64,000 nucleotides of DNA from NCBI RefSeq assembly GCF_040681875.1, contig NZ_JBFAZP010000002.1, positions 310,001 through 374,000 of the forward strand. The letters run 5' to 3'. The notes beneath the pieces were generated by a model. That model saw only the letters and a program-made list of their open reading frames with translations. It made no database searches and was not told the origin of the DNA. Numbering within the stretch: the first letter of the stretch is position 1; each line of letters opens with the position of its first letter. Source of the DNA: Longispora sp040681875. GTDB lineage: Bacteria; Actinomycetota; Actinomycetes; Mycobacteriales; Micromonosporaceae. The position numbers and the translations under genes were made by a program. This document shows positions 40,071-48,265 of the stretch, piece after piece.

Positions 40071-41743
40071 TTCGCGGTGGACAGCGTCGAGACGGCCCCG
40101 AGCAGCGCCCGGGTGTACTCGTGCTGGGGATCGGTGAAGATCTGCCCGACGTCGCCGGACTCGACGACCAGGCCGTCGCGCATGACGAGTACCCGGTCGC
40201 TGACGTGGTGGATGACGCCCAGGTCGTGGGAGATGAACAGGTAGGCCACGCCGAGGCCCTCCTGGAGGTCGGCGAGCAGGTCCAGGATCTGGGCCTGGAC
40301 CGAGACGTCCAGCGCGGACACCGGTTCGTCGCAGACGATCACCTCGGGTTCCGGGGCGAGCGCGCGGGCGATGGCGACCCGTTGGCGCTGGCCGCCGGAC
40401 AGTTCCAGGGGGCGGCGGCGCAGGTACCCGGCGTCGAGGCTGACGAGGTCGAGGAGTTCGACGGTCCGGTCCCGGCGGGCCGTACCCGTCAGGCCGGTGA
40501 CCGCGACCGCCTCGCCGATGATCCGTTCTACGGTGTAGCGCGGGTCGAAGGAGCTGAGCGGGTCCTGGTACACGACCTGGAGCCGGCGCCGTTCGGCGCG
40601 CCGTTCCGCCGGGCTCAGCGCGTCCCAGCGGCGGCCGTGCAGGGTGACCGTACCGCTGTCGGGGGTCTCCAGGCCGAGGACGATCCGGGCGGTGGTGGTC
40701 TTGCCCGAGCCGGACTCGCCGACGATGCCGAGGGTCTCCCCGGCGTGCAGGTCGAAGGACACCCCGCCGACGACGGTCCGGGCGACCTTGTCGGAGCCGA
40801 GGAACGACTTGACCAGATCGCGGGCCTCGATGACGGGCTCGTCGGTGGCGGTGGCCGCGACCCGCTTGAGGGAGGGGCGTTCGCGCAGGATGCCCTCGCC
40901 CTCCTCGCGGAGCCGGTGCTGCGGGACGAGGGCCGCCGAGGACAGCCGGGTGCCCTTGGCGTGGCTGGCGGGCACGGCCGCGAGCAGCGCCTTCGTGTAC
41001 TCGTGCCGCGGGTCGCCCAGCACCTGCTCCGTCGGCCCCTCCTCGACGATCCGGCCGTCGCGCATGACGGCGACCCGGTCGGCGAGCCGGGCGACCACGG
41101 ACAGGTCGTGGCTGACGATCAGCATCGACGTGTCCCCGGTCTTCAGCTCGTTGAGCAGCGCCAGGATCTGGGCCTGGATCGTCACGTCCAGGGCCGTGGT
41201 CGGCTCGTCGGCGATCAGCAGCTCCGGCCCGGCCGCGATGGCGGAGGCGATCAGGGCGCGCTGCCGCAGACCCCCGGAGAGCTGATGGGGGTACTGCCCG
41301 GCCCGCAGTTCCGGCTCCGGCACCCCCACGGCGGCGAGCAGTTCGAGGACCCGGGCCCGGCGGGCGCGGCCGCTCAGCGGGGTGTGCAGCCGCAGCGGTT
41401 CGGCGATCTCCCGGCCGACGGGGCGCAGCGGGTCCAGGGACGACAGCGCGTCCTGGAGCACGAAGCCGACCCTGGCGCCCCGGATCCGCCGCCAGCGCCG
41501 TTCGGGCAGGCCGAGGACGTCCTCGCCGTCGAACCGGAGCCGGTCGGCGCGCACCGTCGAACCGGCGCCGGTGAGCCCGACGAGGGTGCGGGCGGTGACG
41601 CTCTTGCCGGAGCCGGACTCCCCCACCAGGGCCAGGCACTCGCCCCGGTGCAGGGTGAACGACACCCCGTCCACGGCGGTCGGCCGGGCGGCGAACCCGG
41701 CCCGCAGGTTGTCGACCTCGACCAGCGGGATCACGTCGGACAT
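40067..41743 (-). CDS. ABC transporter ATPase, fused DppD-DppF type
   Basis: A 558-residue protein with two complete ATPase modules of the peptide/nickel uptake class. Module 1 has GESGSGKSVTA, LSGGLRQRALIASAI and LLIADEPTTALD. Module 2 has GESGSGKTTTA, LSGGQRQRVAIARAL and VIVCDEPVSALD. The oligopeptide-type C-terminal extensions (HEYTKALLAAVP and HEYTRALLGAVS) follow each. It energises the two permeases that overlap it. One fused subunit replaces the usual pair. Confidence 0.93.
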   Translation of the reverse strand: MSDVIPLVEVDNLRAGFAARPTAVDGVSFTLHRGECLALVGESGSGKSVTARTLVGLTGAGSTVRADRLRFDGEDVLGLPERRWRRIRGARVGFVLQDALSSLDPLRPVGREIAEPLRLHTPLSGRARRARVLELLAAVGVPEPELRAGQYPHQLSGGLRQRALIASAIAAGPELLIADEPTTALDVTIQAQILALLNELKTGDTSMLIVSHDLSVVARLADRVAVMRDGRIVEEGPTEQVLGDPRHEYTKALLAAVPASHAKGTRLSSAALVPQHRLREEGEGILRERPSLKRVAATATDEPVIEARDLVKSFLGSDKVARTVVGGVSFDLHAGETLGIVGESGSGKTTTARIVLGLETPDSGTVTLHGRRWDALSPAERRAERRRLQVVYQDPLSSFDPRYTVERIIGEAVAVTGLTGTARRDRTVELLDLVSLDAGYLRRRPLELSGGQRQRVAIARALAPEPEVIVCDEPVSALDVSVQAQILDLLADLQEGLGVAYLFISHDLGVIHHVSDRVLVMRDGLVVESGDVGQIFTDPQHEYTRALLGAVSTLSTAK

Positions 41744-42600
41744 CAGACGGCCCTCCCTTCGGAGCGGCGCTTCAGGTCCCGGCCGACGACGGTCACCGAC
41801 AGGACGGTGAGCGTGATGGCCAGGCCGGGGATGGCGACCATGGTCCAGTCGTTGGAGATGTACTGGATGCCCAGCGACAGCATGTTGCCCCACTCCGGCG
41901 CGGGCGGTTTGGTGCCCAGTCCGAGGAAGCTGAGCGAGGCGCCGGCCCCGATCGCGTTGCCGATCCCGATGGTGGCGAGCACGATCAACGGCTTGAAGGC
42001 GTTGGGGAGTACGTGCCGGCGGATGACCGTCCAGCGGGGCAGCCCGAGCGCGGTGGCCGCCTCGACGTACGTGGCCCGGCGCACCACGTGGGTCTGGGCG
42101 CGCAGCATCCGCGCGTAGTACGGGATGCTGGCGAAGGCCACCGCGAACAGCGCGTTGACGGTGCCGGTGCCCAGCAGCGCGATCACCACCAGGGCCATCA
42201 GCAGGTCGGGCACCGACAGCGTGACGTCCACGAGGCGCATCAGCGCGCCCTCGACGAACCGGTTGGCGAGCCCGGCGAGCAGGCCCACCGCCGCGCCGAC
42301 GGTGACGCCGATCGCGGTGGCGCCCAGGCCCATGACCAGCGAGGACCGGGCGCCGTGCACCATCCGGGCCAGGATGTCGCGGCCGGACTGGTCGGTGCCG
42401 AGCAGGTGGTCCCCGCCGGGCGGCAGGAACGCGCCGTCCGTGCTGATCTCCAACGGGTCGTGCGAGGTGAGCAGCGCGGGGGCGATGGCGGCGATCACCA
42501 GCAGGACGAGGAACGCCACGCCGAGGACGAGGCCGGGGCGCACCCGCCAGCCCCGGAGCCGGGCCGACACCCGGGGCACGGTCAGGGACAGCGCGGTCAC
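41743..42600 (-). CDS. ABC transporter permease, DppC type
   Basis: A 285-residue permease with six predicted helices. The family marker HLLGTDQSGRDILARMVHGA lies in the loop after helix 1. The coupling-helix region EAATALGLPRWTVIRRHVLP contacts the ATPase. The GTG start overlaps the upstream permease stop by four bases. Confidence 0.92.
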   Translation of the reverse strand: MTALSLTVPRVSARLRGWRVRPGLVLGVAFLVLLVIAAIAPALLTSHDPLEISTDGAFLPPGGDHLLGTDQSGRDILARMVHGARSSLVMGLGATAIGVTVGAAVGLLAGLANRFVEGALMRLVDVTLSVPDLLMALVVIALLGTGTVNALFAVAFASIPYYARMLRAQTHVVRRATYVEAATALGLPRWTVIRRHVLPNAFKPLIVLATIGIGNAIGAGASLSFLGLGTKPPAPEWGNMLSLGIQYISNDWTMVAIPGLAITLTVLSVTVVGRDLKRRSEGRAV

Positions 42601-43529
42601 GCGGTCACCACCCGGGGGTCGACGAGGCCGTAGACAATGTCCACGAGGAGGTTGACGACGACGTACACCGTGGCGGCGAGGAGCACCACGCCCAGTACCA
42701 GGGGAACGTCCTTCGTGGTCGTCGCCGTGAGCATCAGCTGGCCGACGCCGCGCCGCACGAACAGGGTCTCGGTGATCACGGCCCCGCCGAGCAGGCCGCC
42801 GATCACGAACCCGGACATGGTGACGATCTGGATCAGGGCGTGCCTCAGCGCGTGCCCGAGCCGGACCGCCGCCTCCCGCATGCCCCGGCTGCGGGCGGTG
42901 AGGATGAACGGCTGTTCGAGGACCTCCTCCAGTTCGGTGCGCAGCACCTGGGAGAGGGTGGCCGCGATCGGCAGCGCCAGGGTGAGGGTGGGCAGCACCA
43001 GCGCCTCGACGCCGCCGTTGCCGGACACCGGGAACCAGCCGGCCTGGAACGAGAACACGATCAGGAGCACCAGGCCGAGCACGAACGTCGGGAACGAGGT
43101 GAGCACGAGTTCCGCCCCGGAGGTGGCCGACCGGATCCAGCGCCGCCGGCCTGCGGTGAGGACCGCGACCCCCACCGCCAGCACGACGGCCACCACGGCG
43201 GCGCTCACCGCGAGCTGCACGGTCTCGCCGAGCTGCCCGCCGATCGCCTTCGTGACGGCGATCCGCTGCTGGTAGGACTCGCCCAGGTCGCCGGTGAGGA
43301 GCTTGCCCAGGTAGTTGAGGTACTGCCGGTGCAGGGGCAGGTCGAGGCCGTAGTCGGCCCGGACCCGGTCGAGCACCGCCTGGGTCGGGTTGGCCCCGTC
43401 CCCGGCGACCGTGGCCAGGGCCGCGTCACCCGCCGTGGCGTGCAGCGCGAGGAAGGACAGGGTCGCCGCGCCCCACAGCACCCCGATGCCGGCGGCCAGC
43501 CGGATCGCGATCCGTTTGAGGTGTCGCAC
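42597..43529 (-). CDS. ABC transporter permease, DppB type
   Basis: A 310-residue permease. An N-terminal helix follows RHLKRIAIRLAAGIGVLWG, then the family stretch DYGLDLPLHRQYLNYLGKLL and GDLGESYQ. The coupling region is ILTARSRGMREAAVRLGHAL. The GTG at 43529 overlaps the binding-protein stop (TAGTG), fixing the start. It pairs with the DppC-type permease to make the channel. Confidence 0.92.
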   Translation of the reverse strand: MRHLKRIAIRLAAGIGVLWGAATLSFLALHATAGDAALATVAGDGANPTQAVLDRVRADYGLDLPLHRQYLNYLGKLLTGDLGESYQQRIAVTKAIGGQLGETVQLAVSAAVVAVVLAVGVAVLTAGRRRWIRSATSGAELVLTSFPTFVLGLVLLIVFSFQAGWFPVSGNGGVEALVLPTLTLALPIAATLSQVLRTELEEVLEQPFILTARSRGMREAAVRLGHALRHALIQIVTMSGFVIGGLLGGAVITETLFVRRGVGQLMLTATTTKDVPLVLGVVLLAATVYVVVNLLVDIVYGLVDPRVVTA

Positions 43530-45193
43530 TACTTCTCCAGCCACGCGTGGCCGAAGTACGGGGTGCCGTGCGAGGTGTCGACGACCACGTTGTGCAGCTT
43601 CGCGCTGAACGCCCACAGCACCGAGTTGTCGTACACCGGGAAGCCGGGGGTCAGTTCGGCGAGGCGCTGCTGGACCTTGGAGTACAGGTCGGCGAGGACC
43701 TTCTTGTCGCTGGTCTGCCGGGCCTGGTCGAGCCACGCGTCGAGCTGCGGGTCGCTCAGGTGCGAGGTGTTCTGGCCGAGCTGTTCCTTGCGCGGGATGC
43801 TGAACGTCGCGTACTTGATGTAGAGCACGTCCGGGGTGTTGGTGTGCCACACGCCGGCGGAGAGGTCGTAGTCCCCGGCGTACCGGCGGGTGGTCAGCTG
43901 GGCCGGCGGGATCAGCTCCACGTTCACCTTGATGCCGACGGCCTTCACCTGGGCCTGGATCAGGTCGAAGATCGGGCTGACGGTCGCGGTCTGCCCCACC
44001 GGCCACTGCACGAGCAGCGGCTTGCCGTCCTTCGTGCGGTAGCCGTCGGCGTCCCGGGCGGTCCAGCCGGCCTGGTCGAGCAGGTCGTTGGCGCGCTGGA
44101 CGTCGAAGCCGGGCAGCTTGACCGTGGGGTCGTAGTACTTGGTGACCCGGTCGACGAAGCTGGTCGCGAGCTGGCGCTCGCCGAAGCCGACGGTCTTGAC
44201 GATCGCGTCCCGGTTCACGGCGGCCACGAACGCCTGGCGCACCTTGAGGTCGTCGAACGGGGCCCGGGTGGTGTTGAACTCGATCGTGTACGGCAGGCCG
44301 ATCCGGTTGACGTTGGAGTACACGAGCTTCGGGTCGGTCTTCACGGCGGCGGCGTTCTGGGCGGGCACGTAGCCGGTCGCCTGGTACTGCCCGCTGGCCA
44401 GCGAGTTGAACCGCACCGCGTCCTGCCCGACCCAGGAGACATTGATCCCGTCGAGGTGCGCCTCACCGGTCGCGCCGAGCAGCGGCGGGGCCCAGTCGTA
44501 CCCCTTGCGCTTCGTGAAGGTCGCGCCCTGGTTCTTGGTGTAGCCGGTCAGCACGAACGGCCCGGAACCCACCGGCTTCTCGCACAGCTGCGCCGGGGTG
44601 CTCTCCTTGATGGCCTTCGGGGACAGCAGCCCCAGCCAGCCCTGGGCGAGCACGTCCAGGAACGGGGTGTACGGCTGCTTGAGGTGCACCTCCAGCGTCT
44701 GCGGATCGAGGATCCTGCTGTCCTGGTACGGCGCGATGTACGGCCCCGCCAGCGGCGAACGGGTCGCCGGGTCGAGCATGTGCTCGAAGTTGGTCACCAC
44801 GGCCTGGGCGTCGAACACGGCCCCGTCGCTGAACGTGACCCCCTTGCGCAGGTGGAACGTGTACGTCTTCTGGTCGGCGGACACCTCCCACCTCTCGGCC
44901 AGCCACGGCGCCGGGTTGCCGTCCTTGTCCAGGTAGACGAGGTTGTCGGTGAGGATCCGGCCGAAGATCTGCTCGACGTCGGAGGAGATGGCGTGCGGGT
45001 CGAGGCACAGCGGGTCGGCGGACATCGACAGGTTGAGGGTGCCGCCGGCGACGGGCTTGCCGCCGACGTTGAGGGCGGTGCCGGCCGGGCGGGCGTCGGC
45101 GGTCGCGGGGCCGGTGCCGCCGCTGTTGCAGGCGGCGAGCAGGCCGAGGGCGGCGACGCCGGCGAGCAGACTCGTGGACTTCCTGATGGACAC
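43529..45193 (-). CDS. substrate-binding lipoprotein of the peptide-type ABC transporter
   Basis: A 554-residue SBP of family 5. The signal peptide ends with a lipobox (LLAAC at about residue 22), so it is lipid-anchored outside the membrane. Family stretches include ERWEVSADQKTYTFHLRKGV, TFSDGAVFDAQAVV and VRQAFVAAVNRDAIV. I chose the GTG at 45193 because it gives a standard signal peptide. In this setting the ligand is probably a sulfur-containing organic molecule rather than a peptide, which is inference from neighbouring enzymes. Confidence 0.92.
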   Translation of the reverse strand: MSIRKSTSLLAGVAALGLLAACNSGGTGPATADARPAGTALNVGGKPVAGGTLNLSMSADPLCLDPHAISSDVEQIFGRILTDNLVYLDKDGNPAPWLAERWEVSADQKTYTFHLRKGVTFSDGAVFDAQAVVTNFEHMLDPATRSPLAGPYIAPYQDSRILDPQTLEVHLKQPYTPFLDVLAQGWLGLLSPKAIKESTPAQLCEKPVGSGPFVLTGYTKNQGATFTKRKGYDWAPPLLGATGEAHLDGINVSWVGQDAVRFNSLASGQYQATGYVPAQNAAAVKTDPKLVYSNVNRIGLPYTIEFNTTRAPFDDLKVRQAFVAAVNRDAIVKTVGFGERQLATSFVDRVTKYYDPTVKLPGFDVQRANDLLDQAGWTARDADGYRTKDGKPLLVQWPVGQTATVSPIFDLIQAQVKAVGIKVNVELIPPAQLTTRRYAGDYDLSAGVWHTNTPDVLYIKYATFSIPRKEQLGQNTSHLSDPQLDAWLDQARQTSDKKVLADLYSKVQQRLAELTPGFPVYDNSVLWAFSAKLHNVVVDTSHGTPYFGHAWLEK

Positions 45194-45316
45194 GGTGGAG
45201 CCCTTCACAGAACAAGAGGGGGCCACGGGCAGGCCGGGGCTGGGACCCCGGTGCGCGGGCAGAGTGGTGGGATTTCGCCAGAAGTGCGGGAGGAACGCGG
45301 GGAACGCTGCCGGCTG

Positions 45317-45388
45317 TCAACAGCCGCAGCTACACACCCGGTGGTTGTCCACATAGCGCCGCTGGATCAGGCGCAGGCTCCGCTTCAT
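45317..45388 (-). CDS. cysteine-rich regulatory leader peptide
   Basis: A 23-residue frame: MKRSLRLIQRRYVD, then NHRVCSCGC and a stop. Three of the last five codons are Cys (TGT, TGC, TGT). Short actinobacterial peptides of this form (basic start, a YVD-like middle and a Cys-rich end) precede sulfur-assimilation operons and are thought to act by attenuation: ribosomes stall at Cys codons when cysteine is scarce, and downstream transcription or translation rises. It lies 123 bases ahead of the binding-protein gene. A promoter directly upstream makes it leaderless. Confidence 0.82.
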   Translation of the reverse strand: MKRSLRLIQRRYVDNHRVCSCGC

Positions 45389-45395
45389 GGGTTGG

Positions 45396-45425
45396 AACGT
45401 AGGGGCCGCCGCGCGACCCTGTCCA
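45396..45425 (-). promoter_or_regulatory. promoter of the organosulfur operon
   Basis: On the minus strand, TGGACA at 45425-45420, an 18-base spacer and TACGTT at 45401-45396. The start point falls at or next to the leader peptide's ATG (45388). The rest of the divergent gap to 45533 is comparatively AT-rich and contains a partly palindromic TTTCC...GGAAA element near 45462-45486 that could bind a regulator. Confidence 0.6.
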
Positions 45426-45532
45426 GGTACAAGTGACTTGACTCACAGCCTTGTCAGTCTTTCCCTATCGGATTAGTAGGAAATACCACTTGGACGATTG
45501 CCCTGGCCAGAGGCCTGTGCCAGCATCGCCCC

Positions 45533-46747
45533 ATGTCCACGCCTGCCCCCACCACCCCGGCCCGGCCCGCCGCACACGTGATCCGGGACGGCTCCGAGGC
45601 CCTCGACGTCGCCGCCGGACTCGCCGCGGAGTTCGCTCCCGGGGCCGCCGACCGCGACGCCCACCGCCGCCTGCCGCACGACGAACTCGACCGGCTCAGC
45701 GCCAGCGGCCTGCTCGCGGTCACCGTGCCCGCCGGGCACGGCGGGGCCGACCTCGGCGCCGACACCCTCACCGAGGTGTTCCGGATCCTGGCCGCCGCCG
45801 ACCCCAACATCGCGCAGATCCCGCACAGCCATTTCGTGTACGTCAACGCGCTGCGGCACCAGGGCACCCCCGAGCAGCGCGCGTTCCTCTTCGGGGAGGT
45901 GCTCGCCGGCCGGCGGATCGGCAACGCGCAGTCCGAGGTCGGCACGAAGCACCTGATGGACTACCGGACCCGGCTCGAACCGACCGCCGGCGGGTACACC
46001 CTCAACGGCACGAAGTTCTACACCACCGGCGCGCTGTACGCCGACTGGATCGCGGTCCTGGCCAGGGGCACGGACGACAAGATCTACGTCGCGTACGTCC
46101 CCGCCGACTCCCCCGGCCTGACGATCGTCGACGACTGGACCGGCATGGGCCAGCGCACCACGGCCAGCGGCACGGTCCGCCTCGCCGACGTGCACGTCCC
46201 CGCAGACCGGGTCATCCCGCACCACCTGACCTTCACCGGCCCCCAGCTCTACGGCGCCTTCGCCCAGGTCCTGCACGCCGCGATCGACGTCGGGATCGCC
46301 GAGGGCGCGCTCGCCGACGCGGCGGCGTTCGTCCGGGAGAAGACCCGGCCCTGGTTCGAGGCCGAGGTGGAGCACGCGACCGAGGACCCGCTGCTCGTCC
46401 AGCGGTTCGGCGAGCTGTCCCTGCGGGCCCGGGCCGCGCGCGCCCTGCTGCGGGAGGCCGCCCGGGAGATCGACGCGGCGGCGGCGGACCTCGACGACGC
46501 GTCCGCCGGGCGCGCGTCGCTGGCGGTGGCCGCCGCGAAGGCCTACTCCGACGGCGCGGCCAACGAACTGGCCAGCGCGCTGTTCGAGGTCGCCGGCACC
46601 CGGGCCAGCCTCGACAGCTTCAACCTGCACCGGCACTGGCGGAACGCGCGCACCCACACGCTGCACGATCCCGTCCGGTGGAAGATCCAGCACCTCGGGC
46701 GGGCGGCGCTGCTCGGGACGGCGCCGCCCCGGCACGGGCTGCTGTGA
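45533..46747 (+). CDS. SfnB-like acyl-CoA-dehydrogenase-fold monooxygenase
   Basis: A 404-residue flavoprotein paralogous to the gene at 37528. Landmarks are AEFAPGAADRDAHRRLPHDE, PAGHGGADLGADTLTEVFR, FYTTGALYADWIAVLA, GMGQRTTASGTVRLADVHV and NLHRHWRNARTHTLHDPVRW. SfnB enzymes take part in sulfone and sulfonate use. It is divergent from the leader peptide and followed by ssuD on the same strand. No convincing ribosome site precedes the ATG. Confidence 0.87.
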   Translation: MSTPAPTTPARPAAHVIRDGSEALDVAAGLAAEFAPGAADRDAHRRLPHDELDRLSASGLLAVTVPAGHGGADLGADTLTEVFRILAAADPNIAQIPHSHFVYVNALRHQGTPEQRAFLFGEVLAGRRIGNAQSEVGTKHLMDYRTRLEPTAGGYTLNGTKFYTTGALYADWIAVLARGTDDKIYVAYVPADSPGLTIVDDWTGMGQRTTASGTVRLADVHVPADRVIPHHLTFTGPQLYGAFAQVLHAAIDVGIAEGALADAAAFVREKTRPWFEAEVEHATEDPLLVQRFGELSLRARAARALLREAAREIDAAAADLDDASAGRASLAVAAAKAYSDGAANELASALFEVAGTRASLDSFNLHRHWRNARTHTLHDPVRWKIQHLGRAALLGTAPPRHGLL

Positions 46748-46901
46748 GCCCCTGAGGTCCCGCGCCCCCAACCCCGGCCGACCTGGTCCCGGCCGACCTG
46801 GTCCCGACCCATCCGCCCCCGCCCGGCCGGCTCCGCCCCGCACCACCGGCACCCCGCCCGCCCGGCCGCTCCGCAGCCCGGCACCACACCTGGAGAAAGT
46901 C

Positions 46902-48056
46902 ATGACCCTCGCGTTCCACTGGTTCCTGCCGACCTACGGCGACAGCCGCTTCATCGTCGGCGGCGGCCACGGCCTGCCCGCCGGCGTCGCGGGCGGCGCC
47001 CGGCCGGCGACCCTGGCCTACCTGGGCCAGGTCGCCCGGACCGCCGAACAGCTCGGCTTCGTCGGCGCCCTGACCCCGACCGGCGCGTGGTGCGAGGACG
47101 CCTGGCTGTCCACCGCCATGCTCACCGAGGTCACCGAGCGGCTCAAGTTCCTCGTCGCGTTCCGGCCGGGGCTGCTGTCGCCGACCCTCGCCGCGCAGAT
47201 GGCCGCCACGTTCCAGCGGCACTCCGACGGCCGGCTGCTGCTCAACGTGGTCGTCGGCGGCGAACCGCACGAGCAGCGCGCGTACGGCGACTTCCTGGAC
47301 AAGGACGCCCGGTACGCGCGCGGCGGCGAGTTCCTCGACATCGTCCGGGCGCTGTGGCGGGGCGGGTCCGTGGACTACGCGGGCGAGCACCTGCGGGTCG
47401 AGGGCGCGACCCTGCCCCGGGTGCCCGACCCGGTGCCCCCGGTCTACTTCGGCGGGTCCTCCCCCGCCGCCGGCCCGGTCGCGGCGAAGCACGCCGACGT
47501 GTACCTGACCTGGGGCGAACCGCCGGCCCAGGTCGCGGAGAAGCTGGCCTGGATCCGCGCGCTCGCCGCCGCTGAGGGCCGCGAGCCCCGGTTCGGGATC
47601 CGGCTGCACGTGATCGCCCGCGACACCGCCGACGAGGCCTGGGCCCAGGCCCGCAAGCTCCTCGACGGGATCAGCGACGCCGACATCGCGGCGGTGCAGG
47701 CCGGCCTGGCCCGCAGCGAGTCGGAGGGCCAGCGCCGGATGCTCGCCCTGCACGGCGGCCGGCGCGACAGCCTCCAGGTCGCGCCCAACCTGTGGGCCGG
47801 GGTCGGCCTGGTCCGGGGCGGCGCGGGCACGGCCCTGGTCGGCAGCCACACCGAGATCGCCGACCGGATCGCCGAGTACGCGGCCCTCGGGGTCAGCGAG
47901 TTCATCCTGTCCGGGCACCCGCACGTCGAGGAGGCGTACTGGTTCGGCGAGGGGGTGCTGCCGATCCTGCGCGAGCGGGGCCTGTGGCGCAATCCGTACG
48001 GCGAGCCGGACCCCGCGCCCGCGCAGGTGCCGTTCGCGGCCGCGCCGGCGCGCTGA
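46902..48056 (+). CDS. ssuD: FMNH2-dependent alkanesulfonate monooxygenase
   Basis: A 384-residue LLM-class enzyme that converts an alkanesulfonate plus FMNH2 and O2 to an aldehyde and sulfite. It matches E. coli SsuD from memory along its length: FHWFLPTYGDSRF at the start, GALTPTGAWCEDAWL, TERLKFLVAFRPGLLSPTLA, YFGGSSPAAGP, VYLTWGEPPAQV, FGIRLHVIARDT and APNLWAGVGLVRGGAGTALV. The SsuD active-site His/Tyr/Arg set is plausible. GGAGAAAG precedes the ATG. No SsuE flavin reductase gene lies in the window. A strong terminator follows. Confidence 0.95.
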   Translation: MTLAFHWFLPTYGDSRFIVGGGHGLPAGVAGGARPATLAYLGQVARTAEQLGFVGALTPTGAWCEDAWLSTAMLTEVTERLKFLVAFRPGLLSPTLAAQMAATFQRHSDGRLLLNVVVGGEPHEQRAYGDFLDKDARYARGGEFLDIVRALWRGGSVDYAGEHLRVEGATLPRVPDPVPPVYFGGSSPAAGPVAAKHADVYLTWGEPPAQVAEKLAWIRALAAAEGREPRFGIRLHVIARDTADEAWAQARKLLDGISDADIAAVQAGLARSESEGQRRMLALHGGRRDSLQVAPNLWAGVGLVRGGAGTALVGSHTEIADRIAEYAALGVSEFILSGHPHVEEAYWFGEGVLPILRERGLWRNPYGEPDPAPAQVPFAAAPAR

Positions 48057-48070
48057 GCGGCCGCCGTTCC

Positions 48071-48114
48071 GCGGTCCACCGCCGAGGGTTGAGGGGCCCT
48101 CGGCGGTGGACCGC
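48071..48114 (+). terminator. terminator of the sfnB-like/ssuD unit
   Basis: A perfect 18-bp stem (GCGGTCCACCGCCGAGGG at 48071-48088, its complement at 48097-48114) with an 8-base loop lies 14 bases after the ssuD stop. Confidence 0.85.
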
Positions 48115-48120
48115 ACCGCC

Positions 48121-48151
48121 GCCCCCGGGGAAATCCGATTGCCCCGGGGGC
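48121..48151. other. second perfect hairpin upstream of the RtcB-family gene
   Basis: GCCCCCGGGG (48121-48130) and CCCCGGGGGC (48142-48151) form a 10-bp stem with an 11-base loop, six bases after the ssuD terminator. It may be a back-up terminator or part of the 5' region of the next gene. Confidence 0.55.
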
Positions 48152-48265
48152 GGGTCCGGGGCAAGGTATGCGCATGACGTTCTGACGGACCGCCCTTCCC
48201 CCGGCCCGGTGTGCCCACCCCACCGCGCCGTCGTCTGATCAGCCTGCGCCCCGAAGAGAGCCTCC

